In this document: positions 25,809 through 33,637 of the stretch, piece by piece
Numbering within the stretch: the stretch's first letter is position 1
How the letters are laid out: each line of letters starts with the position of its first letter
Assembly (NCBI GenBank): GCA_016765295.1
Contig: JAESQF010000041.1
Coordinates: 1 to 35,631 of the forward strand
Source: Oleispira sp.
GTDB taxonomy: Bacteria > Pseudomonadota > Gammaproteobacteria > Pseudomonadales > Oceanobacteraceae
Length of the DNA stretch: 35,631 nt
Reading direction: 5' to 3'
Position numbers and translations under genes: made by a program
Notes under the pieces: generated by a model
The model's input: only the letters and a program-made list of their open reading frames with translations
What the model was told of the DNA's origin: nothing
The model's database searches: none

Positions 25809-26830
25809 ATGCTTCTCTAATTAGATGGCCAAAATCACTGTCCCACTACAGTATATGAAAATGAAGATAAACCATTATTAAGAACAAAGTGTATCGTCTT
25901 GAATCAAGATCATAGTATTACAACGATCTGGAGTTTTGATCGGGATTTACCTGATTACTGTAGTTTAATTGGGTAAGAAATGATTTTCTGATTGTTGATG
26001 AGGTCGTTCTTTATAAGAAAATAGGGGAGATTATTCTAGATTTGAACAGTGAAGAAAATCTACCACGTTTCCAGAGAGGATCAGTTACAGGTTATATTTA
26101 TATTGATGATCTTAATAATGCTTATTTTGACTGTATATCTGGTAGAAATGCACATTATTGTATGAATTTAAATAACCAAGATACTTATGAAATTATTGAT
26201 CGAGATTTCCCCTTCGATTTTGTTTCTAAGAATAATAGTTTTTTAATAGCTAAAAGCGAACCCATTGAGCTAATTTTCTTAAACAATGAAAGCTTTAAGG
26301 AAATGTGGAGGACTCCTTTAGCGTTACTTCAACAGAATGAACCTTTAGTTAGTAGTTTTTGTGTTATCGATTACTACATTTTCTATACCGATCACCATTT
26401 TTTATATTGCCTTGATAGTCAAACGGGTAACCAACTCAATAAATGGAACTATATCGAGAAAGTTCAAATCTTTGATATTCCGGAGGTGAATGTTAGAGCG
26501 TGTATGTCTGTAGCGAGTAATGGAAGTGAGCTTGTTCTAACATCGAGTGGCTTATTTGGCTTGATTGTTGTTTTGGATTTTGACTGTAATATTATTTGGG
26601 TAAAACCAGCGTCCCGTTTGGGAGCAGTTGCTTTAGCGGGAGATCTTCTTTTACATCGATAGATCATTATCATACAGGGCTTAATGTTAAAACTGGCGAG
26701 CAGGTTTGGCAGGCAAAAGATCAGTCACTTTGTGATCGTGTTATGTATGGTGAGGATACCGTCGCTTATTCAGGTTTGAATTATGGCATAGAATTTTACC
26801 GTTGGATTTATATATTAATCGGGTTGCTAC
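25809..26830 (+). pseudogene. Decayed beta-propeller (PQQ-like repeat) protein
   Basis: A once-continuous gene can be read across three lesions. A strong GGAGG precedes ATG 25809, but codon 4 is TAA. The frame then reads LDGQNHCPTTVYENED through to DLPDYCSLIG and stops near 25974. A shift of frame continues as DFLIVDEVVLYKKIGEIILDL into the 206-codon open frame 26042-26662, with blade-like LDSQTGNQLNKW. That frame ends in RLGAVALAGDLLLHR, and the message resumes in another frame near 26645 as FTSIDHYHTGLNVKTGEQVW. Repeating x-LD-x-TG-x-x-x-W units suggest a PQQ-like propeller. The function is lost unless some lesions are sequencing errors. The 3' limit is uncertain. Confidence 0.65.
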
Positions 26831-27685
26831 ATGAACTTCTACCCCATCATCAAGCCCTGCACCTGGCAGGGCTTCCAGCAAACAGAGCAGCAGTTTTTGC
26901 AAGACCTTATTCTTGATGACCCCACTGTTAATCCTCTGCAGCCTCTGCCTAAAATTGTTTACGCCATGGATCAGGACGATCAGCTGGCTTACATTGGTGA
27001 GAAATTCTTTCAAGGAAAAACCGATGAAGAGATTAAAGCCAAAGCTTATGCTGATCTTAGGCGGGAGCTTGCCGAGGAGAATTGGCAATCGCTGGATTTA
27101 AGCGATAAGTGCGAGGGCTTACGAATACTGGTTATGCAAACGCTATTCTATGGCTCCGAAGTCTTACTGCTTGAAGAACGCATGAAAGAAGCGGGCAGTC
27201 TGTTAAATGCTGAGCGTTTATTGGTGTGTACGCCGTATCGTGGGCTAACCTTTGTTTTGCCTTTTGATGATGAAAATAAAGCGGCTTTGGAGGTATTTCT
27301 TGGCGTATGTTATGAACACTTTAATGAGCCCGAAAATGACCCAATATCCGATGTGATCTGGGCTTTGCAAGACGGAACTGTTAAAGGCATTCTGGATATT
27401 AACCAAGACTTTAAAGAGTACCACCACTCGCAAACACTGAAAGAAGCCACTGCACCTGAATCTGTTCATGCTAAAGACATAAAACTTTTCAACTCGGTAC
27501 AGATCGGTTTAGGCGCTTTCTTCGGTACACCGCTAGCAGGGCTTTTATTAGTGTCTGCGAATTTGCGGAATACAGGCAAACAGGCAAACAGGCAAACAGG
27601 CAAACAGGCTACCGCTAATATAGTTGCAGTAGTCGCAGTGCTGATTATGCCGTTGATTATTTTGCTCTATGCCAATATTCCGTAA
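26831..27685 (+). CDS. Membrane protein of unknown function, probably truncated by a stop codon
   Basis: 284 residues. The first ~220 are soluble and acidic (WQGFQQTEQQFLQDLILDD; LPKIVYAMDQDDQLAYIG). The C-terminal part holds two hydrophobic helices (GLGAFFGTPLAGLLLVSANL and a helix ending LLYANIP). An exact 8-bp tandem repeat (27572-27609) inserts eight residues between them. After TAA 27683-27685 the same frame stays open to 27874 and encodes two further helices, so the original protein was probably longer. I do not recognise the N-terminal domain. No clear ribosome site precedes ATG 26831. Confidence 0.6.
   Translation: MNFYPIIKPCTWQGFQQTEQQFLQDLILDDPTVNPLQPLPKIVYAMDQDDQLAYIGEKFFQGKTDEEIKAKAYADLRRELAEENWQSLDLSDKCEGLRILVMQTLFYGSEVLLLEERMKEAGSLLNAERLLVCTPYRGLTFVLPFDDENKAALEVFLGVCYEHFNEPENDPISDVIWALQDGTVKGILDINQDFKEYHHSQTLKEATAPESVHAKDIKLFNSVQIGLGAFFGTPLAGLLLVSANLRNTGKQANRQTGKQATANIVAVVAVLIMPLIILLYANIP
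27572..27609. repeat. 8-bp tandem repeat inside the membrane protein gene
   Basis: Four exact units of ACAGGCAA (27572-27603) plus ACAGGC. Without three of the units the protein would read NTGKQATAN. The expansion adds exactly 24 bp and keeps frame, while any other copy number would shift it. Confidence 0.92.
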
Positions 27686-27874
27686 CAGCCGTATGAAAAG
27701 ATGTTTCCCGCTATTGCAGCGGTACTTACTCTGCTAATCGGTAGAGGGTTGATATCTCAAGAGCTGAGAGATAGCTCTAAAAGCCGCAGTTTATGGAGCT
27801 GGCTGGCTTATGTGTTGGGTGGCCTGTTGGCGGTATTTATTATGCTGTTGGGTATGGTTGATTTTATTCGTTAG
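27686..27874 (+). pseudogene. 3' remainder of the interrupted membrane protein
   Basis: In frame with the 284-codon gene beyond its TAA: QPYEKMFPAIAAVLTLLIGR, then a charged loop, then WSWLAYVLGGLLAVFIMLLG and VDFIR before TAG. It could be translated alone from ATG 27701 (57 aa), but no Shine-Dalgarno is in place (GAAAAG is close but too near). It is best explained as the cut-off last two helices. Confidence 0.45.
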
Positions 27875-27904
27875 GCTTACTTTATCTCTGGACCTTAGTT
27901 GGCA

Positions 27905-28102
27905 CTAGATCTGCTCATCGTCAGTGCTATCTCTACCAGCCCTTTTGCTCTGACTAATGGTGCTCACCGCAATGCCAATAAATGCGCTGACGACTAAAAT
28001 AATAAACACCCATAAATGGCCTATCAGCAGCGTAGAGATAAACAAAACAATCGCTATCGTAAACCCATAGAGCAGTGCTCTTTTAATCGACATATTCATC
28101 AT
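27905..28102 (-). CDS. Small two-helix membrane protein
   Basis: 65 residues: a hydrophobic helix (about 8-27) directly followed by a second (about 29-47), then a basic and acidic tail SKRAGRDSTDDEQI. Its start overlaps the stop of the DMT transporter gene by 4 bp (ATGA), so it is translationally coupled to it, which is the main reason to think it real. An internal Met at residue 2 or 4 could be the start. Function unknown. Confidence 0.6.
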   Translation of the reverse strand: MMNMSIKRALLYGFTIAIVLFISTLLIGHLWVFIILVVSAFIGIAVSTISQSKRAGRDSTDDEQI

Positions 28103-29016
28103 CTCTTTACTTGTTTCCGAATATTAATCAAACCCGCCGCGATAATAAAGCCACTGCCTAGCCACGTTGTCCAAAGTGGGACTTCTCCCCAAAATAGCCA
28201 GCCCATAACAGCGCCGTAGATAACCGACGAGTAAACATAAATACCAATCCTGCCCGTGGGGGCAGTACGATAGGCTCGGGTCAGGGCTAATTGCCCTAAC
28301 GTCGCCACAGCTCCCATCAAAAGAATCCAGCCCCAAGCATGGTCCGGAACTTCTTGCCACGCATAAAAAGCCGGTGGTGCAGATATGATGGCTGATATAA
28401 CACCGAAGTAGAAAACGATCGCCACGCTGCTTTCGGTATTTCCCATTTTGCGGATGGTTACCTTGGCAAGGGCGGCTAAACCGGCGCCCATTAAGCCAAT
28501 GACTGCGAAATAAGAAACACTGTCGGTGCCCGGTCGCAGAATGAAGGCTACGCCAATAAAACCAATCACAATGGCCCAGCGAGTATTGGGCCCTATACTT
28601 TCTTTTAGCCAAATATAGGCAATTAAGGGCATGAAAAAAGGGCTGGTAAGCTTCACTAAAAATGCTTCTGCCAAAGGCATGCGCGCCAGTACAAAGAAAT
28701 AACAATACATGGCACTTAAACCCACCAATGCGCGCATCAGGTGCCAATGAAATCGTTTGGTTTTTAGCTCAGAAAAACCGGTTTTTAGCAGAATGGGCAT
28801 TAGCATGATCAACCCCGCGATATTACGGAAGAAGACGACTTGCTGGGTCGATAAATCAGTGGATAAATGTTTGATAATACCGCCCATAATGCCCAGCAGA
28901 GCTTCGCCGAGTAATATCAGCAGAGCGCCTAAAACAATAGGGTGAGTCGGTAGTGCAGGTATACGGAGTTTCATTATATATCGATAATTAAATGTTTGTT
29001 CTAGCTTGGTGATCAT
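28099..29016 (-). CDS. EamA/DMT-superfamily transporter
   Basis: An inner-membrane protein of about ten transmembrane helices formed by two EamA repeats (first about 25-150, second about 165-300). Repeat hallmarks include KHLSTDLSTQQVVFFRNIAGLIML and PLAEAFLVKLTSPFFMPLIAYIWLKE in the first half, and ALTRAYRTAPTGRIGIYVYSSVIYGAVMGWLFWGEVP in the second. The substrate (metabolite export or uptake) cannot be told. Starts are possible at 29043, 29016 and 28974. I use 29016 because GGTGG lies four bases upstream; 28974 would match the conserved core equally well. Confidence 0.85.
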   Translation of the reverse strand: MITKLEQTFNYRYIMKLRIPALPTHPIVLGALLILLGEALLGIMGGIIKHLSTDLSTQQVVFFRNIAGLIMLMPILLKTGFSELKTKRFHWHLMRALVGLSAMYCYFFVLARMPLAEAFLVKLTSPFFMPLIAYIWLKESIGPNTRWAIVIGFIGVAFILRPGTDSVSYFAVIGLMGAGLAALAKVTIRKMGNTESSVAIVFYFGVISAIISAPPAFYAWQEVPDHAWGWILLMGAVATLGQLALTRAYRTAPTGRIGIYVYSSVIYGAVMGWLFWGEVPLWTTWLGSGFIIAAGLINIRKQVKR

Positions 29017-29227
29017 TATGCCACCAGTGGAAGTCGCTATCAAAGCCGCCGCCTTAAAATCAGCCTCTAGGGCTTTTTCATGAGACCGAATTGTTATAAA
29101 TCCTACCGCTGACTCTGGCCGCGACTCTATTAATGCTACGAATCATGTTTTTGTGATCTAGCTCCTCGCCAGTTTCCGTTAATTTCACTATATTGCTCTT
29201 TTTTAATCTGCTGAGATATCAACCCTC

Positions 29228-30574
29228 ATGGCTGTCACGACTTCACCTATTTCAACACAAAAAACAGCCCTGGTAGTCGATGATTCCAAACTGGCTCGCT
29301 ATGTACTTAAAGAAATGCTGTTGGACTTTGGCATTAAAGTAGAAACCGCGGAGTCTGCCGAGGAGGCATTAGGTTCGTTGAGTGCTTTTAGGCCGGATGT
29401 GATCTTTATGGATCATATGATGCCAGGCATGGATGGTTTACAGGCGGTGCAGGCGATTAAAAGCGACCCTAAAACCGCGACCATTCCCATTTTAATGTAT
29501 ACCTCTAAAGATGAAGGTGTGTATGTTAACCAAGCCCGAGCACTGGGTGCTGTGGGGGTATTGCCGAAAAAATTAAAACCTGTGCAGTTAGAAAAAGTCT
29601 TGGTTCAGCTAAGATTGATGCCCGCTAAAGAGCTTGAGCCATCTAAAAAACTTGAGCCATTAAAAGAGTCAGAGCCATTAAAAGAAAGTGAAACGGTCAG
29701 TGTAAAGGGAAGCCAGCACACCTTAGAAGAGTTAGCGCGCAGTGCCAGTGAAGAGCAAGAAAAAGACTCGATGCGGTTATTGTTTCGTCAATTATTTTCT
29801 GAACAACGAGACAGTATTAAACAAGACCAATGGCAATTAGTGGGCGCTATGGCAGAGCAAATTACCCCAATTGTTTTGGCAGCGCGTCATAAAATTGCAA
29901 CTTGGCACGTAGTGGCTTTAAGCGGTCTATTTGTTTTTTTAATGGGCATCTTAGTACTGCTTTATAGTTTGGTGAGTGAGGGTGAATTGCAGCAACAGAA
30001 GCTTGATCATCAAATAAATGAGCAAAAAATCATTTTGCTCCGTTTAGAGAAATCATTCCAAAGCGCTCAGTTAAACCAAGAGCTTGCCGCTGAGAGTTTA
30101 AACAAAGAATTAAATATTAAACCGATTGAATGGGCCATTAATCAAAACCCTCAGTTGTCTTTTTACAATCCCTTGAGCAGTACTGGCACTCGGCGTTATG
30201 TGATTCAATTAATCAATCAGTTAGATGACTTTGGATTTAATGGCACGCTTTACATTCAATTTCACTCAGGCAATTTTTGCCAGCAAATCATTGAAAGTGG
30301 GGAGCAGGCTTTGGTCAGTGCTGAGAAAAGTCTATCTCAGTGCCAATTCAGCCTTCAGGGTATTAATAACCCGTCTGTATTAGCTGAGTTTGAAAATTTC
30401 TTGATTAATATAAGTCAGGAATTTCCGCATTTAAATGTGATATTTGAGTCTGTTGGTTCTCAATTAACATTACAAGATTATCCTGAGATATCAGAGGACA
30501 TCACGGCTGGACAATGGAATGAAGTAGCCAAGAGGAACAATCGCTTTAAATTTGTTTTGGTTAATGAAGGTTAA
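29228..30574 (+). CDS. Receiver domain fused to a transmembrane segment and an extracytoplasmic domain
   Basis: 448 residues. A full CheY-like receiver occupies about 11-130: ALVVDDSKLARYVLKEML (acidic pair), FMDHMMPGMDG with phospho-acceptor Asp62, ILMYTSKDE (switch Thr/Ser) and the Lys in LPKKLKP. A linker with imperfect LEP-LKESEP repeats (134-155) follows. A single transmembrane helix (about 226-248, LSGLFVFLMGILVLLYSLVS) leads to a coiled coil (about 250-290) and a C-terminal ~150-residue domain I do not recognise. This puts the receiver in the cytoplasm and the C-terminus in the periplasm. No kinase gene is adjacent. There is no clear ribosome site before ATG 29228. Confidence 0.85.
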   Translation: MAVTTSPISTQKTALVVDDSKLARYVLKEMLLDFGIKVETAESAEEALGSLSAFRPDVIFMDHMMPGMDGLQAVQAIKSDPKTATIPILMYTSKDEGVYVNQARALGAVGVLPKKLKPVQLEKVLVQLRLMPAKELEPSKKLEPLKESEPLKESETVSVKGSQHTLEELARSASEEQEKDSMRLLFRQLFSEQRDSIKQDQWQLVGAMAEQITPIVLAARHKIATWHVVALSGLFVFLMGILVLLYSLVSEGELQQQKLDHQINEQKIILLRLEKSFQSAQLNQELAAESLNKELNIKPIEWAINQNPQLSFYNPLSSTGTRRYVIQLINQLDDFGFNGTLYIQFHSGNFCQQIIESGEQALVSAEKSLSQCQFSLQGINNPSVLAEFENFLINISQEFPHLNVIFESVGSQLTLQDYPEISEDITAGQWNEVAKRNNRFKFVLVNEG

Positions 30575-30638
30575 TGAAGGTTAATGAAGGTTAATGAAGG
30601 TTAATGAAGGTTAATGAAGGTTAATGAAGGTTAATGAA
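30559..30638. repeat. 10-bp tandem repeat, eight units
   Basis: Eight exact copies of GGTTAATGAA, starting in the last codons of the receiver-TM gene (LVNEG then stop) and running 64 bp past its TAA. Each junction reads GAAGGTTAATG, a Shine-Dalgarno-like sequence just before an ATG. Because the stop lies in the second unit, copy number does not change the protein. Confidence 0.97.
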
Positions 30639-30792
30639 GGCTAATTGCTGGTTGATTACTACAATTACAGCAGCAGTCGCGCCGCCTTGCTCTGAGCTGG
30701 CTATGCTGTAAACTGCATCGCCAATATTAGCTGTCCAGTTCGTCAGGTATTTAAGATGCCGGCAGAATTCTCACAAAGGTAACCAGATCCCC

Positions 30793-31359
30793 ATGAAAAA
30801 AGTGTTTATCAACGCTCAGCAACTGTTAGAGGATTCCTTTAAGTTGGCCGTCATGGTGTACGAGAGTGGCTTTCGCCCTGATTACATTGTTGGTGTTTGG
30901 CGTGGTGGCGCACCTGTAGGCATCGCGGTACAAGAGCTGCTGCATGTATTGGGTACAGAGTCGGATCATATTGCGATTCGTACCTCCAGTTATACGGGTA
31001 TTGGTGAGCGTGATAAGAACGTGCGCGTACACGGCTTAACCTATTTGATTAAGCGCTTAGAAAGTGAAGATAGTCTGCTAATTGTGGATGACGTGCATGA
31101 CAGTGGTTTGAGTATTGAGCAAACCATTGCGGATTTGAAAAAGGCGTGTAAGAAGAACACCCCAGAAATCCGTGTTGCGACCCCTTATTATAAGCCGGAT
31201 AACAATAAAACGGACCGTATTCCCGACTACTTTATCTATGAAACCCATGATTGGTTGGTATTCCCTCACGAAGTGGATGAGCTAAGTGAAGAAGAGATTC
31301 GAGAGCACCGCCCGGAGCTTGTGGGTATTATCGATAAGATTGTGCACCTGAAAAAATAG
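30793..31359 (+). CDS. Phosphoribosyltransferase (purine-type fold)
   Basis: 188 residues of the type I PRTase fold. The PRPP-binding motif is LLIVDDVHDSGLS (residues 95-107, acidic pair Asp99-Asp100), with an upstream pyrophosphate loop VGVWRGGAPVG and a flexible-loop region IRTSSYTGIGERDKN. The C-terminal hood contains YFIYETHDWLVFPHE. It resembles hypoxanthine/xanthine-guanine PRTases of the COG2236 type, so a role in purine salvage is likely, but the base specificity cannot be read from sequence. AAAGGTAACC lies upstream of the ATG. It is convergent with the diguanylate cyclase gene 33 bp away. Confidence 0.85.
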   Translation: MKKVFINAQQLLEDSFKLAVMVYESGFRPDYIVGVWRGGAPVGIAVQELLHVLGTESDHIAIRTSSYTGIGERDKNVRVHGLTYLIKRLESEDSLLIVDDVHDSGLSIEQTIADLKKACKKNTPEIRVATPYYKPDNNKTDRIPDYFIYETHDWLVFPHEVDELSEEEIREHRPELVGIIDKIVHLKK

Positions 31360-31391
31360 TCAGCAGGGTAGTGGTCAGCTTAAGCGGGTTA

Positions 31392-32549
31392 CTACCTTTC
31401 ATTAGCACTTTCATTAGCGCTGTCTTTATCATCGGCCATGAACTCTTTAATATGTGTCTCTTGATTGTTGATGACAACTTGATTTTTCCCTCGCTCCTTA
31501 GCCTGTAAAAGTGCTTGGTCAGCGATGATAATGCATTCTCCAATAGAACTTTCCTCTTTTTTGGTAACATAGCCTCCTATTGAAATCGTCATGGGCGGTA
31601 GTGCATCCGCTTTAATGCTGGCCACTTGAGTGAGAATGCGCTGGCTTATTTTCTTGGGGTATACTTTCTTGGTATCTTCAATAAAAATGATGAATTCTTC
31701 ACCCCCGTAGCGGCAAATAAAGCCTTCTTCTTCCAATACAATTTCTAATAATGTGTCGGCGATCTGTTTCAGGGCAATATCCCCAGTATTATGGCCGTAT
31801 TGATCATTCAATTTTTTAAAATTATCGACATCCAGCATCATTACAAACATTCTTGCGGGTACTTCTCCCTTAAACGCTTCTAACTTCTTTAATAATGCAT
31901 AGCGATTGGGCAGCCCAGTTAATGCATCGGTAAGTGCTTGCTTGCGCGCTGTGTTCTTTTTAATGATTAATTCATTGGCTTGCATGAAGTTACCTTCTAA
32001 GTACTCCTCACGCTGTATCACAGACATTACCCCGAGTAATAATGCAGAACCAAAAACGAAGGCGTTATTTACTATCACTCCCACATCGGTAGAGGAATAT
32101 AAGCTATGGCCTAATACATAGGTTAGCCAGCTGACGAGCCCTATTACCACCGAAGTGAATAACGGAGCCTGCATCAGAGTAAATGTATAGATAATGATCA
32201 GTATGGTTCCTGATTGATAGGTATACAGACCAGCATCGGCCGCAACAATACCAATATATACAATCACCCCATTGAACAGGCATAGAACTGTGCCTATGCA
32301 GAAAAATGCGAGTTTTAAGCTTGTATGTTGGCTTATATAAAGAATGGCGAGAAAAATCACCAGTGCGACCACTCGAACAATCAGTACGTGAGTAAATTGA
32401 TCACCCAATAAAAAATAGTCAGAAAACAAAAAAACTAGAGAAAGAAATATACCGACTAACGAATAGATTCGAGAATTACGTAATTGAGGGGCCCTCACAA
32501 CTTGGTTAAATTTGCTTCTTAATTCAGGCGGTATGGGCATTCGGCTCAA
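31392..32549 (-). CDS. Membrane-bound diguanylate cyclase (GGDEF)
   Basis: 385 residues. About six transmembrane helices (about 28-185) are followed by a GGDEF domain (about 205-365): DALTGLPNRYALLKKLE, MLDVDNFKKLNDQYGH, and the catalytic signature RYGGEEF at 280-286, which is active-type. No RxxD inhibitory site is present five residues before it (the sequence there is EEEGFIC), so product inhibition may be absent. It makes cyclic di-GMP from two GTP. The membrane part has no obvious extracytoplasmic sensor loop and resembles integral-membrane MASE-like sensors. The C-terminal tail is short and acidic. Confidence 0.9.
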   Translation of the reverse strand: MSRMPIPPELRSKFNQVVRAPQLRNSRIYSLVGIFLSLVFLFSDYFLLGDQFTHVLIVRVVALVIFLAILYISQHTSLKLAFFCIGTVLCLFNGVIVYIGIVAADAGLYTYQSGTILIIIYTFTLMQAPLFTSVVIGLVSWLTYVLGHSLYSSTDVGVIVNNAFVFGSALLLGVMSVIQREEYLEGNFMQANELIIKKNTARKQALTDALTGLPNRYALLKKLEAFKGEVPARMFVMMLDVDNFKKLNDQYGHNTGDIALKQIADTLLEIVLEEEGFICRYGGEEFIIFIEDTKKVYPKKISQRILTQVASIKADALPPMTISIGGYVTKKEESSIGECIIIADQALLQAKERGKNQVVINNQETHIKEFMADDKDSANESANER

Positions 32550-32721
32550 GACTGCAAACTCCTATAAACAACGACTTTATTCTGAGTATAGTTGAAAGTG
32601 ACTATGGGGGTGGTATCTATCAAAAATTGGATTAGCTGTCTTGTTTAGGAGTTGTTAGGATGGCTAAAGATACCCATTGTTATTTCTTTAACCTTGAAAG
32701 CATACAAATGAAGCCAATTAA

Positions 32722-33126
32722 ATGAACCTAGGCATTGATAAGCATCATAAGCTCATTATCGACCACTTGAGTGCTCTTGAGGGGCTAAAGCTAGTGTATT
32801 TATTTGGCTCAAGAGCCGATGCCTCAGATTCAAAAGGAAGTGATTGGGATATTGCCATACTATGTAATCAAGCTTTAGATGCTAAAAAACGCTGGAATAT
32901 AGCTCAGTCTTTAGCGAATGAGTTGGGGACTGATGTAGACTTAATCGATCTTTTGCAAGCATCGACTGTATTGCAGATGGAAGTCGTCAGCAAAGGAATT
33001 CGGTTGCATGGAGATCAGGCAATTGCTGATATCTTCGAAACAAAAGTTTTTAGTATGTATAGCCGCCTGCAAGATTCACGCAGCGGTATTATTGAGAAAT
33101 TTATAGGTGAAATTAAAAATGGATGA
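32722..33126 (+). CDS. mntA: MntA-type minimal nucleotidyltransferase antitoxin
   Basis: 134 residues. The nucleotidyltransferase signature GSX10DXD is intact: Gly29-Ser30, then Asp41-Trp42-Asp43 (YLFGSRADASDSKGSDWDIA), with a further acidic TDVDLIDL that supplies the third carboxylate. In known HepT/MntA pairs this protein neutralises the HEPN toxin by adding AMP to a tyrosine near its active site. It overlaps the next gene by 8 bp, so the pair is one operon. The ribosome site is weak. Confidence 0.85.
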   Translation: MNLGIDKHHKLIIDHLSALEGLKLVYLFGSRADASDSKGSDWDIAILCNQALDAKKRWNIAQSLANELGTDVDLIDLLQASTVLQMEVVSKGIRLHGDQAIADIFETKVFSMYSRLQDSRSGIIEKFIGEIKNG

Positions 33127-33523
33127 CTTAATCATTAACAAGCTATCAACCATTAAGCGATGCTTGCAGCGCATTAATGAAGAGTATGATGATGAAGCCT
33201 CTTTTAAATCTAATTTCACTAAGCAAGACTCGGTTATCCTCAACTTGCAAAGAGCTTGTGAGGCGAGTATTGATATTTGTAATCATCTGATAAAAAAGCA
33301 GAGTTTAGGCATTCCACAATCTGCAAGAGACAGTTTTGAATTGGTTGCAAAAGCGGGAATTATTAGCGATGTAAATCGAGATCAATTAAAAAATATGGTG
33401 GGCCTTAGGAATATCGCAGTTCATGACGATCAAGCGTTGAATATTGATATCGTAATTTCTGTGGTTAATCACCATCTTAAAGATTTTGAAATGTTTTCGA
33501 CCAGTATTGTCAGGAATACCTGA
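33119..33523 (+). CDS. hepT: HepT-type HEPN toxin, variant RX4HXD motif
   Basis: 134 residues, all-helical HEPN fold. The ribonuclease motif is RNIAVHDD: Arg97 and His102 are in place (RX4H), but the residue two after His, normally Tyr (RX4HXY), is Asp104. That Tyr is the residue adenylylated by MntA in studied systems. Other family features such as LQRACEASIDICNHLI and DSFELVAKAGII are present. The ATG at 33119 follows AGGTGA by eight bases; a GTG at 33107 is in frame but sits on that ribosome site. The predicted activity is cleavage of RNA (tRNA in some homologs). Confidence 0.85.
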   Translation: MDDLIINKLSTIKRCLQRINEEYDDEASFKSNFTKQDSVILNLQRACEASIDICNHLIKKQSLGIPQSARDSFELVAKAGIISDVNRDQLKNMVGLRNIAVHDDQALNIDIVISVVNHHLKDFEMFSTSIVRNT

Positions 33524-33637
33524 AATGGTTCCAAGCGTTAACCTTCAATAATTCCTCAGAACGTAATCTATCATTGTTTTATCCTATGCTAGGCTTTAAT
33601 GAGTGTTCTCACTGCTCAGTTTGGAGCCCCTCAATTA

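Noticed and set aside
26600-26680. Possible programmed frameshift in the propeller gene
   Set aside because: There is no slippery heptamer or downstream structure evident, and two other lesions lie upstream, so decay is simpler.
27683-27685. Stop-codon readthrough or recoding in the membrane protein
   Set aside because: TAA is not a selenocysteine or pyrrolysine codon and no recoding element is visible.
28124-28747. 207-codon frame overlapping the DMT transporter
   Set aside because: It is an out-of-frame shadow, rich in Cys, His and Arg, while the overlapping frame has a clear EamA pattern.
30559-30638. Regular repeat that might be a CRISPR array
   Set aside because: The 10-bp units are contiguous with no spacers and there are no cas genes.
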